Positions 1-8,660 are shown, counted from the stretch's first letter. The stretch: DNA of 43,287 nucleotides from an uncultured Alphaproteobacteria bacterium (GCA_910585375.1 CAJUCZ010000016.1:1-43287), one strand, 5' to 3'. Notes: generated from the sequence alone by a model not told the origin. Made by a program: numbers and translations.

Positions 1-90
1 GGAGAGGGAAGGAGAGGGAAGGAGAGGGAAGGAGAGGGAAGGAGAGGGAAGGAGGAGAGGACTAAACATCCCATGATGAGAAAATAAATA
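1..90 (+). repeat. 3' tail of a repeated element (copy 0)
   Basis: Positions 1-50 are five perfect copies of the 10-bp unit GGAGAGGGAA. They are followed by GGAGGAGAGG and a segment ending near GATGAGAAAA. The same order (tandem units, then a taaa/ataaa stretch, then GATGAGAAAA) ends the full element copy at 16810-16884. This is therefore the end of a third copy whose body lies outside the window. What is seen is the repeat and the shared flank; the missing body is inferred. Confidence 0.75.
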
Positions 91-178
91 TGAGTGCATC
101 AGAGGGAGGGAAAATAAGTATTGTCTGTTACAAAAAAATATATTAAAACTAGAGTTATATCTCAAAAGGAGGATGAAA

Positions 179-640
179 ATGTTTTCAGACAAATGGCATA
201 AACGCTTTATGGAGGTTGCCCGATTGGTTGCAACCTGGTCAAAAGACCCTTCGACGAAAACGGGTGCGATTGTTGTCGGGCCGGATCGCGAGATTCGGGC
301 AACCGGCTATAACGGACTGGTTCGCGGCGTTGACGACAACAAGCCCGAACGCATGGAACGCCCGACGAAATATGACTTTTTTGAACATGCTGAAAGAAAC
401 GCCATTTACAATGCCTGTCTGACCGGCACATCGTTAAAAGGCTGTATTATGTATGCCACGCATCCGCCTTGCACGGACTGCGCAAGAGCAATCATTCAGT
501 CGGGCATCAGGGTCGTTGTAACCAATGAGATGGAAATAAATTCATCGACCCCTACAAATACTTGGCGCGATAAACTATCTTATTCTAAGCAGATGTTTGA
601 TGAAGCCGGAATAGAATATATTGTACTGCCTTTAAATTAG
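179..640 (+). CDS. dCMP/CMP deaminase family protein
   Basis: Zinc-dependent deaminase that probably converts dCMP to dUMP in the cytoplasm, supplying dUMP for thymidylate synthesis. The zinc site is clear: H70-A-E72 (HAERN) and P96-P97-C98-x2-C101, with E72 as the proton-shuttle residue. About 153 aa, the usual length for a single-domain dCMP deaminase. An in-frame ATG at 173 abuts the strong AAGGAGG (166-172), so the ATG at 179, six bases after GGAGG, is the better start. The gene stands alone between the element tail and a response regulator. A related cytidine or guanine deaminase is possible, but the PPCTDC context favours dCMP. Confidence 0.85.
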   Translation: MFSDKWHKRFMEVARLVATWSKDPSTKTGAIVVGPDREIRATGYNGLVRGVDDNKPERMERPTKYDFFEHAERNAIYNACLTGTSLKGCIMYATHPPCTDCARAIIQSGIRVVVTNEMEINSSTPTNTWRDKLSYSKQMFDEAGIEYIVLPLN

Positions 641-750
641 AAATTTAAGATATATATAAATCCTAAAATTAGTATAGACTTGACTGTGTTCTGTGCTGTA
701 AAAAATTATATATATTGACAAAGAGCTGAAGATAGAACCAGGAGATTAGG

Positions 751-1389
751 ATGAAAGTACTTATTGCAGACGACCACGCCTTGTTCAGAGACGGGCTTAG
801 TGTCCATCTTGAGCGGATAGACCCCCAAGCCGTTATCTTTCAGGCCGGAAACTTTTCTCAGGCCCTGAAAATTGCCGATGACGAAAAGAAATTAGACCTG
901 GTGATTATGGATTTGGATATGCCGGACATGAACTGGGAAGAGGCGATAAAAGACATCAAAGAAAAATCGTCAGACGCCCGTTTTGTAATTATGTCGGCTT
1001 CCGAGGACAACCGGAATATTCGCAAATCGCTGGAATACGGCGTTTGCGGTTATATTCCCAAACGTTCGGAAACCAAAGTGATTACCGGTGCGTTAAAACT
1101 GATTATGGACGGCGGAACTTATCTGCCGCCTTCGGTGTTGGAGCAAAATTCCTCTGCATCGGGGCTGTCCAAAAATACCGTGCCGTCCGGAACGGGCAAA
1201 AAGCTGACCAACCGCCAGTCACAGGTTCTGGAGCTGGTGGCACAGGGAATGTCCAACAAACAGATTGCTTATGAAATGGGCGTGTCGGAAGCCACGGTCA
1301 AACTTCATATCAATGCGCTGTTGCGGGCTGTCGGCGCTACCAACCGGACTCAGGCGGTCATCATCGCCCAAAAAATGGGGCTGATTTAA
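751..1389 (+). CDS. LuxR/NarL-family response regulator
   Basis: Two-domain transcription regulator of 212 aa. Residues 1-120 form a receiver domain with acidic pocket D7/D8, phospho-acceptor D54 (VIMDLDMP) and K104. A linker of about 30 residues rich in Ser, Gly and Thr leads to a LuxR-type helix-turn-helix at about 152-208 (LTNRQSQVLELVAQGMSNKQ). The start is well supported by AGGAG six bases upstream. No partner histidine kinase adjoins it, so the signal is unknown. A strong terminator follows at once, so the gene is probably transcribed alone. Confidence 0.9.
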   Translation: MKVLIADDHALFRDGLSVHLERIDPQAVIFQAGNFSQALKIADDEKKLDLVIMDLDMPDMNWEEAIKDIKEKSSDARFVIMSASEDNRNIRKSLEYGVCGYIPKRSETKVITGALKLIMDGGTYLPPSVLEQNSSASGLSKNTVPSGTGKKLTNRQSQVLELVAQGMSNKQIAYEMGVSEATVKLHINALLRAVGATNRTQAVIIAQKMGLI

Positions 1390-1404
1390 CTGTCTTATTT
1401 TCAT

Positions 1405-1445
1405 GCCTCCCCGCAATGCCGAAAACGGGGAGGCTTTTTGTTTTT
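1405..1445 (+). terminator. Rho-independent terminator of the LuxR-type regulator
   Basis: A perfect 9-bp stem, GCCTCCCCG (1405-1413) with CGGGGAGGC (1426-1434), is followed by TTTTTGTTTTT. It lies 16 bases after the regulator stop codon. Confidence 0.9.
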
Positions 1446-1529
1446 CCGCCGGCGGAAATCCTCTTGCGCATCTGATAAAAACGAGTTAAATATAATAAAA
1501 ATATGAACAGAATATAAGGGAAAACAATC

Positions 1530-3335
1530 TTGGGAGATATTAAAAAAGGCCTTGCCGTTTTGGCCAAAAATATCAGGATTGCGCCGGATAAACCGGGCGT
1601 CTACCGAATGATTGGCGAGGATGAAAAAGTCCTTTACGTCGGCAAAGCCAAAAATATCAAAAAAAGAATTGTTGCCTACTCGCATATTGACAAACTTCCG
1701 ATACGCCTGCAGCGGATGGTTTCGCAAATCCGCAAAATGGAATTTATTATCGTGGAAAATGAGTCCAAGGCACTGTTGCTGGAAAATGAGCTGATTAAAA
1801 AGCTTGAACCGAAATATAATATCCTGCTCAAAGACGACAAGACTTTTCCTCACTTGATGATTGACGTCGGATCAGAGTATCCGTGCCTGCGCAAATACCG
1901 CGGCAAAAGAAATGACCAAAACAAATATTTCGGCCCCTTTGCCAGTGCCTTGGCCGTCAACAACGTGGTGGATATCCTGCAAAAGGCATTTTTGCTCAGG
2001 TCATGCACCGATAATGTTTTTCGCACGCGTCAGCGCCCGTGCCTGCTGTACCAGATAAAAAGGTGTTCCGGTCCCTGTTGCGGGAAGATTTCTCAGGAAG
2101 AATATAAAAAACTGGTCAATTCGGCCATTGATTTTTTGGAAGGGCGCAATACCAAAATTCAGGAAGAGCTTTCTCAGAAAATGCATGAGGCCAGTGAGCG
2201 CGAAGATTATGAAACCGCCCTGATTTTGCGGGATCGGATTCGGGCGCTGACAAACGTTCAAAAGGGCAATCTTGTCGAATACGCCGATATCGTTTCGGCG
2301 GATTTTGTAGCTTTGGCACGTAAAAACGGGCTGATCTGCATTCAGGTGTTTTTTATCCGCGGCGGGCAAAATTGCGGCAATGTGCCGTTCTTTCCGCGCC
2401 AGACGGAAGATGCTTCGGATTCGGAAATCCTTGAGGCCTTTTTGGGAAGTTTTTATACCACGCATATTCCTGCGGATGAAATTGTTGTGTCGCATGAGTT
2501 GGAAAATCATGACTTTATGGAAAGCGCGCTGGGTACCCGCATTATGACCTATGCCAAAGGGAATAAAGCCAAAATTATTCAAATGGTCGCCGAAAACGCC
2601 ATGGCTTCGCTGGAACGAAAAGTGGCAATGGAAATGTCGGTCATGAACAATCTCAAAGAATTTCAGGCCGTCTTCGGGCTCAGGCGGATTCCCCGCCGCA
2701 TAGAGATTTATGACAACTCGCACAATCAGGGAACTTACGCAATCGGCGCTATGGTCGTTGCCACGCCTGAAGGTTTTGATAAAAAACAGTACCGTACGTT
2801 TAATATCAAAAACGAAGACGTTATGCAGGATGATTTCGGCATGATGAAAGAAGTCTTGTCGCGCCGCTTTGCCAAAATGACCGAGGCCAACCGGCCGGAT
2901 GTGATCCTGCTGGACGGCGGTCTGGGACAGCTGCACGCCGTGCATGAGATTTTGAAAGGCTATGATTTGAGCGGCATAGCGGTTATCGCCATTTCCAAAG
3001 GTCCGGACCGCAATGCCGGAAAAGAGTTTTACCATATGCTCGGACGCGAGAGTTTTGCGCTGCCGTACCGCTCGCCGCTGGCTTTTTATATGCAGAACCT
3101 GCGGGATGAAGCCCACCGCTTTGCCATCGGGACGCACCGCAAGAAACGTGCCAAATCAATGTATAAATCGCGTCTGGATGAAATTGAAGGAGTCGGTCAT
3201 AACCGCAAGCGCGATTTGCTCAATTATTTCGGCTCGGCGGAAGAAATTTCGCAGGCCGGCGTCAAAGATTTGCAAAAAGTAAGCGGAATAAGTAAAAAAA
3301 CGGCGGAAAAGATATATAATTACTTTCATAATTGA
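1530..3335 (+). CDS. uvrC: Excinuclease ABC subunit C
   Basis: Dual-incision nuclease of nucleotide excision repair, acting on the UvrB-DNA complex. The N-terminal GIY-YIG domain carries GVY (23-25) and YVG (36-38), which give the 3' cut. A UVR motif near residues 205-240 contacts UvrB. The middle RNase H-like endonuclease domain (YDNSHNQG region, VILLDGGLGQ) gives the 5' cut. Tandem helix-hairpin-helix motifs end the protein (IEGVGHNRKRDLLNYFGS, LQKVSGISKKTAEKI). The 601 aa length is normal (E. coli 610). The start is TTG, with AAGGG nine bases upstream. It is followed by pgsA, a neighbour often seen in Proteobacteria. Confidence 0.97.
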   Translation: MGDIKKGLAVLAKNIRIAPDKPGVYRMIGEDEKVLYVGKAKNIKKRIVAYSHIDKLPIRLQRMVSQIRKMEFIIVENESKALLLENELIKKLEPKYNILLKDDKTFPHLMIDVGSEYPCLRKYRGKRNDQNKYFGPFASALAVNNVVDILQKAFLLRSCTDNVFRTRQRPCLLYQIKRCSGPCCGKISQEEYKKLVNSAIDFLEGRNTKIQEELSQKMHEASEREDYETALILRDRIRALTNVQKGNLVEYADIVSADFVALARKNGLICIQVFFIRGGQNCGNVPFFPRQTEDASDSEILEAFLGSFYTTHIPADEIVVSHELENHDFMESALGTRIMTYAKGNKAKIIQMVAENAMASLERKVAMEMSVMNNLKEFQAVFGLRRIPRRIEIYDNSHNQGTYAIGAMVVATPEGFDKKQYRTFNIKNEDVMQDDFGMMKEVLSRRFAKMTEANRPDVILLDGGLGQLHAVHEILKGYDLSGIAVIAISKGPDRNAGKEFYHMLGRESFALPYRSPLAFYMQNLRDEAHRFAIGTHRKKRAKSMYKSRLDEIEGVGHNRKRDLLNYFGSAEEISQAGVKDLQKVSGISKKTAEKIYNYFHN

Positions 3336-3395
3336 AAATTCTGCATTACTATACCTTAAACGGTTATTTTTAATAAAATTACAGAGGAAAAAAAC

Positions 3396-4088
3396 GTGTA
3401 TAACTTGCCAAATATTTTAACGATATCTCGGATTGTCGTTATTCCGGTTATCTTTCTTTCCATTTATATTCATACTTATGTCTGGTCCTTGTTTGCGGCC
3501 GTGCTGTTTATCATTGCCTCAATAACGGACTATTTTGACGGATATCTGGCTCGTTCCCGTAATGAAACTTCCGCTTTCGGCCGTCTGTTTGATCCGATTG
3601 CCGACAAGCTGCTGGTCGTTTCTGCGCTGCTGATTATCGTTGCAAACGGCTTGGTTGATAAAATCAGCTATGTTCCGGTCGTTATTATCCTCTGCCGCGA
3701 AGTTTTGGTTTCAGGTCTGAGAGAGTTTCTGGCTGAAGTCAAAGTCGGTCTTCCCGTAACCCGTTTGGCAAAATGGAAAACCGGATTCCAAATGACCGCT
3801 TTGTCAATGATTCTGGTCGGCGGCTGGTTCCGTCTTCCCGGAGAAGTTCTGCTCTGGATTGCCGGCGTGCTGACCTTTATTACCGGTTATCAGTATTTTG
3901 AAAAAGGCATGAACTACGTTCGCAAAGAGGCTAAAGCCAAAAACAAAAACGCCGGCGTAAAAAAGGTTGAGGCTGCAAAACCGTCGCCGGTCAAAAAAGC
4001 TGCCGCTTCCAAGGCTGTTGCCCCAAAAGCGCCGGCTAAGAAAAAGCCTGCAAAAAAAACGGCAGGCAAGGCCAAATCGTCCAAATAA
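3396..4088 (+). CDS. pgsA: CDP-diacylglycerol--glycerol-3-phosphate 3-phosphatidyltransferase with a Lys/Ala tail
   Basis: Integral membrane enzyme making phosphatidylglycerol phosphate from CDP-diacylglycerol and glycerol-3-phosphate. The CDP-alcohol phosphatidyltransferase signature is complete: D45-x2-D48-G-x2-A-R-x8-G-x3-D66-x3-D70. Several hydrophobic segments span residues 5-165. The start is GTG after AGAGGAAAA. The unusual part is residues 177-230, a tail made almost wholly of Lys, Ala and Pro (blocks such as KKAAASKAVAPKAPAKKK). It resembles histone H1-like or ribosomal-type basic tails and is not part of the normal family length of about 180-190 aa. It would lie in the cytoplasm if the usual topology holds. 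Confidence 0.95.
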   Translation: MYNLPNILTISRIVVIPVIFLSIYIHTYVWSLFAAVLFIIASITDYFDGYLARSRNETSAFGRLFDPIADKLLVVSALLIIVANGLVDKISYVPVVIILCREVLVSGLREFLAEVKVGLPVTRLAKWKTGFQMTALSMILVGGWFRLPGEVLLWIAGVLTFITGYQYFEKGMNYVRKEAKAKNKNAGVKKVEAAKPSPVKKAAASKAVAPKAPAKKKPAKKTAGKAKSSK

Positions 4089-4109
4089 CAGAGGCATTCG
4101 GTCACAAAT

Positions 4110-4799
4110 ATGGAGAACGTAAAAGCCCACATATTGGTCGTTGACGATGACAAAAGATTGCGCTCGCTTTTGCAGCGCTTTCTGCGTGACGGCGGCTTTT
4201 ACGTTTCAACCGCCAAAGATGCCGAAGAAGCCCGCCGCCAGTTAAAATCGTATAAATTTGACCTTCTGATTATTGACATTATGATGCCGAATGAAAGCGG
4301 GCTTGAGTTTTTGGCCGGCCTGCGGCAGGAAAGCAGCGTACCGGTGATTATGCTGACGGCTATGGGCGAAACGGCCGATCGGATTGCCGGACTGGAACAG
4401 GGGGCGGACGATTATTTGCCCAAGCCTTTCGAACCGCAGGAACTTGTGCTGCGGATAAAGAGCATTTTGCGCCGCACTCCGGTCGAAAACAAAGAAAATA
4501 TAGAAAAACTGAACCTCGGGCTCTGCGTATATGACATGTCCAAAAAAGAGCTGGTCGGCAAGCAGGGGCAGGTTATCCATATTACGCCGTTGGAGCAGTC
4601 TATGCTGAGTATTCTGGGGCAAAAGTCCGGTCAGATTTTTACCAGAGAAAAGCTGGCTGAAATCTTGGGAGCCGGACAAAGCCCGCGCTCAATAGATGTT
4701 CAGATAACCCGTCTGCGCAAAAAAATAGAAAAAGATTCAAAAAATCCGCGGTATTTGCAAACTGTCCGCGGCAAAGGTTATATGCTGCTGCCCGAATAG
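4110..4799 (+). CDS. OmpR-type two-component response regulator
   Basis: Winged-helix transcription regulator of 229 aa. The receiver domain carries D12-D14, phospho-acceptor D56 (DLLIIDIMMP), T83 and K105 (LPKPF). A C-terminal OmpR/PhoB DNA-binding domain follows from about residue 135 to the end (SIDVQITRLRKKIEKD, LQTVRGKGYML). It sits 21 bp after pgsA and 28 bp before an EnvZ-type kinase, so the two are a cognate pair by position. The Shine-Dalgarno is weak: AGAGG lies about 15 bases upstream, which suggests translational coupling to pgsA. OmpR is the closest named relative I recognise, but the regulon is unknown. Confidence 0.9.
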   Translation: MENVKAHILVVDDDKRLRSLLQRFLRDGGFYVSTAKDAEEARRQLKSYKFDLLIIDIMMPNESGLEFLAGLRQESSVPVIMLTAMGETADRIAGLEQGADDYLPKPFEPQELVLRIKSILRRTPVENKENIEKLNLGLCVYDMSKKELVGKQGQVIHITPLEQSMLSILGQKSGQIFTREKLAEILGAGQSPRSIDVQITRLRKKIEKDSKNPRYLQTVRGKGYMLLPE

Positions 4800-4827
4800 G
4801 CGGCGGGACTATTGTAGGAGAAGAAAA

Positions 4828-6186
4828 ATGCGTTTGGTTTTTCCGGAAAAAGTAGAAAATGCTTTACGGTATTTGAAGTTGAAGTTTTTGCCCAAGACAT
4901 TGTTTTTCAGAACAATGCTTTTGATTTTTATTCCGCTGATCGTGGTTCAGATTGTCTCTATCTTTGTGTTTTTTGACAGCAACTGGTGGCGTGTCGGCCG
5001 TCAGCTCTCATCCAACCTGACAGCGGATATGGCTTACGTTATAAAAATGGTCGAAGACAATCCTGACGAAATTGAGAAGATTAAAGAAACGACTGCCGGA
5101 TTGTTCAATATTGACCTGAAAGTTTTTGACAAAGGCGAAAAATATACTGTTATTGATAACAGCGATGATACTCGCCGCATGGCAACAAAATATTTCCGCA
5201 AGGCGCTGGATCGTCAGTTTTCCAAAGAAAACGTCAACCTGTATATGGATCCGAAGTCCAATGATATGGTGATTGTGATAAAAGGCAAAAATAGGACTTA
5301 TGAATTTACGGCAAGCGAGAAAAAGATTTTCAGTTCGTCCATGTTCCTGTTTGTGCTGTGGATGGTCGTTACGTCGTTGCTGTTGTTCTTGGTAGCAGTG
5401 CTGTTCCTGCGCGTGCAGGTGCGCTCTATTGCCGAACTGGCTCAGGTTGCGGAAGACTTTGGTAAAGGCATAGATAATAAAACGTTCAAACCCTATGGAT
5501 CTTCCGAAGTCAGAAAAGCTGCTTTTGCTTTTATTAAAATGAAGGAGCGTATCCAGCGCCAGATCAGTGAACGGACACAAATGCTGGCCGGTGTTTCGCA
5601 TGACTTGCGCACCCCGCTGACCCGCATGAAACTGCAGGTTGCCCTGCTGCCGGACGGCGAAGACAAAAAAGATTTTCTCTCCGATATTGAAGAGATGGAA
5701 AAAATGCTGGATGGTTATTTGTCGTTTGTCAGCGGCGAGGGCGGAGAAAAATCTACCTTTGTTGATATCAATGAGATGATTTTGAGCATTATTAATAAGT
5801 TTCGCAACAAAAAAGCACTGATCCGCTATTCGACCAATGATCAGGTCAGCGCAATTCAGGGACGGGAACAAGCTCTGAAACGGGCTCTGACCAACGTCAT
5901 CTCCAATGCTTTTCGTTACGGCAAAACCATTGCGGTCAAATTAGAGAGCAACGATCGCAAACTGGAGGTTTCGATTGACGATGACGGCCCCGGTATTCCG
6001 GCTGATAAAAGAGAAGACGTCTTCAAGGCCTTTTACCGTTTGGAAGGGTCGCGCAACAAAGAAACCGGCGGCGTCGGGCTTGGCTTGTCAATTGCCAAAG
6101 ACGTGATTGCCTCTCACGGCGGTACGATCGAGCTGGCAGACAGCGAACTCGGCGGCTTGAAGGTTCAAATCAGTATTCCGTTATAA
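4828..6186 (+). CDS. EnvZ-type sensor histidine kinase
   Basis: Membrane sensor kinase of 452 aa. TM1 is about 29-49, a periplasmic loop spans about 50-168, and TM2 is about 170-194. A HAMP linker (about 195-248) precedes HisKA, where H258 (GVSHDLRTPLTRMK) is autophosphorylated. The ATPase domain has its N box at about 356-360 (NVISNAFRYG), G1 at DDDGPGIP (385-391) and G2 at GGVGLGLS (414-421). The layout with a modest sensor loop matches EnvZ. It lies 28 bp after the OmpR-type regulator with a good GGAG seven bases before the ATG. It should phosphorylate that regulator; the stimulus cannot be read from the sequence. Confidence 0.92.
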   Translation: MRLVFPEKVENALRYLKLKFLPKTLFFRTMLLIFIPLIVVQIVSIFVFFDSNWWRVGRQLSSNLTADMAYVIKMVEDNPDEIEKIKETTAGLFNIDLKVFDKGEKYTVIDNSDDTRRMATKYFRKALDRQFSKENVNLYMDPKSNDMVIVIKGKNRTYEFTASEKKIFSSSMFLFVLWMVVTSLLLFLVAVLFLRVQVRSIAELAQVAEDFGKGIDNKTFKPYGSSEVRKAAFAFIKMKERIQRQISERTQMLAGVSHDLRTPLTRMKLQVALLPDGEDKKDFLSDIEEMEKMLDGYLSFVSGEGGEKSTFVDINEMILSIINKFRNKKALIRYSTNDQVSAIQGREQALKRALTNVISNAFRYGKTIAVKLESNDRKLEVSIDDDGPGIPADKREDVFKAFYRLEGSRNKETGGVGLGLSIAKDVIASHGGTIELADSELGGLKVQISIPL

Positions 6187-6206
6187 TAGAGGATAAAGTT
6201 TGATTC

Positions 6207-7364
6207 ATGGCTGAAGCGGATAATAACATAGGCACGGAAGAATTGCCCGATATCTCGGATGATGCTTTGTCTTTGTCTGATACAGACATGGGCAAGCTGG
6301 ATTTATCGGATATTGGCAATGATGATATGGCAGGATTTCCGAGTTTTCTGACTGAGAAAAAAGAAGACGAAATTGACCTCGGCTTCGATGATGTCAATAA
6401 CCCGGATTTGGGGCTGGATGATATTAATATCGTCGAACCGTCAGTATCCGTGCCGGAATTTCAAGACGAAGCTGATATCAAACTGGATGATAATGCTGCG
6501 GACATCAATCTTGATGATATTGCGGCAAACACGCCCAACCTGCCGGCTGACGACTGGAATAAAATATCGGATGACGGAACAAATCCGGATGAATTTCTGG
6601 ATACGCCGTTGCCGGAAACCGCGGTGGAAGAAGCCGGGGAATGGCCGGATGTCGAAACGCCGCTGCAAGAAGCCGAAACCGAAATTGTTGAAACTCCTGA
6701 TGCCGAAATCATAAATGAAGAAGATATATTGGCAGAGGAAACCGATGAAACCGGTTTAATGCCGATGGCGGAAGAATATTCAGAAGCTGCGAAACAAGAA
6801 ATCGTGGAAGAAGCAACGGATGAAACGATTCCGGAAGCTCAGGAAGACCTTAATCCGGCAGTCGAAGAAAATTATGAAAATGAGAAAATCGCTGTCGAAC
6901 TCGGTGATGAGGAACTTTCCGAACAAGAGAATGCAACACCGGAAGTCATTACTGAACCTTGGGCTGAATCTAACCCCGCTCCGGCAGCGGTTTATCCCGA
7001 ACGTCCGGTTGTTTCCGAAAAAGAATTAAACCATTTTCTCAAGTGGTATTCCGGCAGTCTCAGAGATGAATATATTGAATTTTCCACGGAATATGAAAGC
7101 GGAGAAATTGAAGGAACGGAAGATTGCAAAGCACTGAATGTCAAAGTAGGCAATTCTTATTACGGTTGGAATGTCAAATTTAATAACGGAATAAACATGA
7201 GCCTGAGGGATGTCAGAGACTACCAGTTATATTATGGCAGGCTTCCGGCATCCGGCGGTGTAATCAGTTTTGGCGATTTAACGTTAACTTTCAAAAATAT
7301 TGAGCGCATAGTCAGCAGCCAAACACCTGAATATTACAGTTATGGTGTTGCAGCATATGAATAA
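6207..7364 (+). CDS. Acidic protein of unknown function with a conserved-looking C-terminal domain
   Basis: A 385 aa protein I do not recognise. Residues 1-270 are low complexity and strongly acidic, rich in Asp, Glu, Pro and Ile/Leu, with short recurring blocks of the type DIxLDDI, and are almost certainly disordered. Residues 275-385 look folded (KELNHFLKWYSGSLRDEYIE, SYYGWNVKFNNGIN, RDYQLYYGR). There is no signal peptide or membrane segment. It starts 20 bp after the EnvZ-type kinase and ends at a terminator, so it is probably the last gene of the uvrC-pgsA-regulator-kinase unit. Its acidic part resembles in composition the middle of the PopZ-like protein at 29419. Function is unknown. Confidence 0.8.
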   Translation: MAEADNNIGTEELPDISDDALSLSDTDMGKLDLSDIGNDDMAGFPSFLTEKKEDEIDLGFDDVNNPDLGLDDINIVEPSVSVPEFQDEADIKLDDNAADINLDDIAANTPNLPADDWNKISDDGTNPDEFLDTPLPETAVEEAGEWPDVETPLQEAETEIVETPDAEIINEEDILAEETDETGLMPMAEEYSEAAKQEIVEEATDETIPEAQEDLNPAVEENYENEKIAVELGDEELSEQENATPEVITEPWAESNPAPAAVYPERPVVSEKELNHFLKWYSGSLRDEYIEFSTEYESGEIEGTEDCKALNVKVGNSYYGWNVKFNNGINMSLRDVRDYQLYYGRLPASGGVISFGDLTLTFKNIERIVSSQTPEYYSYGVAAYE

Positions 7365-7367
7365 GAT

Positions 7368-7397
7368 AAAATCCCCGACCTGAAAAGTCGGGGATTA
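7368..7397. terminator. Bidirectional terminator between the acidic protein and a Cys-rich gene
   Basis: The stem ATCCCCGAC / GTCGGGGAT with a short loop lies between two convergent genes. T-rich sequence follows on the minus strand (ATTTTATCTTATT) and a shorter ATTATTG on the plus strand. It should serve both the operon ending at 7364 and the minus-strand gene ending at 7425. Confidence 0.8.
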
Positions 7398-7424
7398 TTG
7401 TCAGGCAGTTTATTTTCCAAAAAA

Positions 7425-8483
7425 CTACCCGCAGTAGCGTATCGAATACCCACTGTAACCACCGCCGCAATAAACATTTCCGACAAATCTACAGCCGGGA
7501 GCAACAGAACTGCAAGATGGTGCATAGCTTCGGCAGATTGAATGAGACATATCATCACAGCAGAAAACATATCCGGGCAACCAATCCCCACAGATATAAT
7601 CACAGCAATCCCTACCTAAATTAGCACCACCACCGCCTTTGCCGCAACCTTGTATGCTGCAAGGGTCAGGCTCGGGCTCCGGTGCAGGACAAGACGAACA
7701 GCATTTTCTGGTACCGCTACAGCCATCGGAACAGGAGTAAGTTCCGCAGGAACATCCGCTTTCATCACTGTAAGGTGTGCAGCATGATTGATAAGGATAA
7801 TAACAAGTCTTTGTATTACATCCGTTACGGGTCGCCCCGCCGCAACCTCCGGGGTTGGAAGTCGAAGTACCCGACGGACAGTTTGGATTACAAGTATAAT
7901 AACAGGTGTACTCGCAGCCATCGGTACCGTTCGTGCCATAGGATGAAGACGATAAAGACGTATAAGCCGGACAACCGGACGGCTTGCAACATGTACCGTA
8001 AGAAGAATCATAGGAGCAGCGGCCGGAGTTCTTTTTAAGCTTCTGACCTGACGGACAAGTCTTGGTAAAACCGGTTTCCTTACATGCGCGGTCATTGTCT
8101 CTTTTACAACCTTTGTAAAGGGAACCGTAACTCGGGCAGGCTTCGTTTACATATTGCGGAATGGAACATGAGGTCGTGTTATATCCGTTTTGCTTACACC
8201 AAGTCTGAGCATCGCATTTAAGATAATGGTCATCCCGGTTACATTCCGCAACTTTAGCATAATACTGCGGACATTGACCTGAAGCGTAATAGGTAAAGCC
8301 TTTGCTTTCACAAAAGGCAGTATCTTCGTTCATATTCATGTTTCCGCCGCCGCCGGCGAGGTCTTCATCCTGACAATCAGGCAGAAAACAAACGCCACAA
8401 TAAGCGGAGGTTGGGAGGAAAGCCAATAATGCGGCAGAACATACTGCCATTTTAAGTTTCATATGTAGCATAGTATTTTTCAT
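7425..8483 (-). CDS. Cysteine-rich secreted protein, FLPD family, copy 1
   Basis: Unknown secreted protein of 352 aa with 46 cysteines. A signal peptide covers about residues 1-28 (hydrophobic core AVCSAALLAFLPTSA). The mature start reads GVCFLPDCQDED, followed by a Gly/Asn/Met stretch. Then come many short Cys modules rich in Ser, Gly, Tyr and Thr, a PAPEPEPDP spacer near residue 262, and a C-terminal block ending CGGGYSGYSIRYCG. The start is sure: GGGAGG six bases before the ATG, and a promoter plus structured leader upstream. The first two thirds are nearly identical to the next gene (8844-10058), so they are tandem duplicates. Disulfide-stabilised surface or adhesive material is a guess; no known domain was recognised. 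Confidence 0.85.
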   Translation of the reverse strand: MKNTMLHMKLKMAVCSAALLAFLPTSAYCGVCFLPDCQDEDLAGGGGNMNMNEDTAFCESKGFTYYASGQCPQYYAKVAECNRDDHYLKCDAQTWCKQNGYNTTSCSIPQYVNEACPSYGSLYKGCKRDNDRACKETGFTKTCPSGQKLKKNSGRCSYDSSYGTCCKPSGCPAYTSLSSSSYGTNGTDGCEYTCYYTCNPNCPSGTSTSNPGGCGGATRNGCNTKTCYYPYQSCCTPYSDESGCSCGTYSCSDGCSGTRKCCSSCPAPEPEPDPCSIQGCGKGGGGANLGRDCCDYICGDWLPGYVFCCDDMSHSICRSYAPSCSSVAPGCRFVGNVYCGGGYSGYSIRYCG

Positions 8484-8660
8484 GGTTATCCTCCCTTAAT
8501 AAAAATTCTTTTCAAAGCACGTTCTTTGTCACATCCTCACCATAGCACCGCGGTCTCTAAGGCACTATATAAACCGATCGCTGGCGACGTTCGGCCGCCT
8601 GTCGAGCAGGTTGCTCTTTTCTTTATCTGGGCAACCCAGTGCCCGGAATGGTTAATACTG
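8484..8660 (-). ncRNA. Structured 5' leader of Cys-rich gene 1 (motif copy 1)
   Basis: The transcribed leader of about 175 nt runs from the promoter at 8666-8694 to the start codon. Read on the minus strand it holds a hairpin GGGCA/TGCCC (8644-8640 with 8633-8629), a block shared with 24968-24984, an 8-bp stem AUAGUGCC/GGUGCUAU that includes G-U pairs, and a terminal hairpin CAAAG-AACGUG-CUUUG (8528-8513). That last hairpin recurs at four other places with stem changes that keep pairing. It ends 30 bases before the AUG. It may be a cis-regulator of translation or mRNA stability; the function is inferred. Confidence 0.65.

Noticed and set aside
1..60. CRISPR array in the tandem repeats
   Set aside because: Units of 10 bp are contiguous with no spacers and no cas gene is present.
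2001..3137. 378 aa minus-strand ORF inside uvrC
   Set aside because: Shadow of uvrC in another frame; the plus-strand product is a full UvrC.
5008..5871. 287 aa minus-strand ORF inside the kinase gene
   Set aside because: Shadow of the EnvZ-type kinase with no domain or ribosome site.
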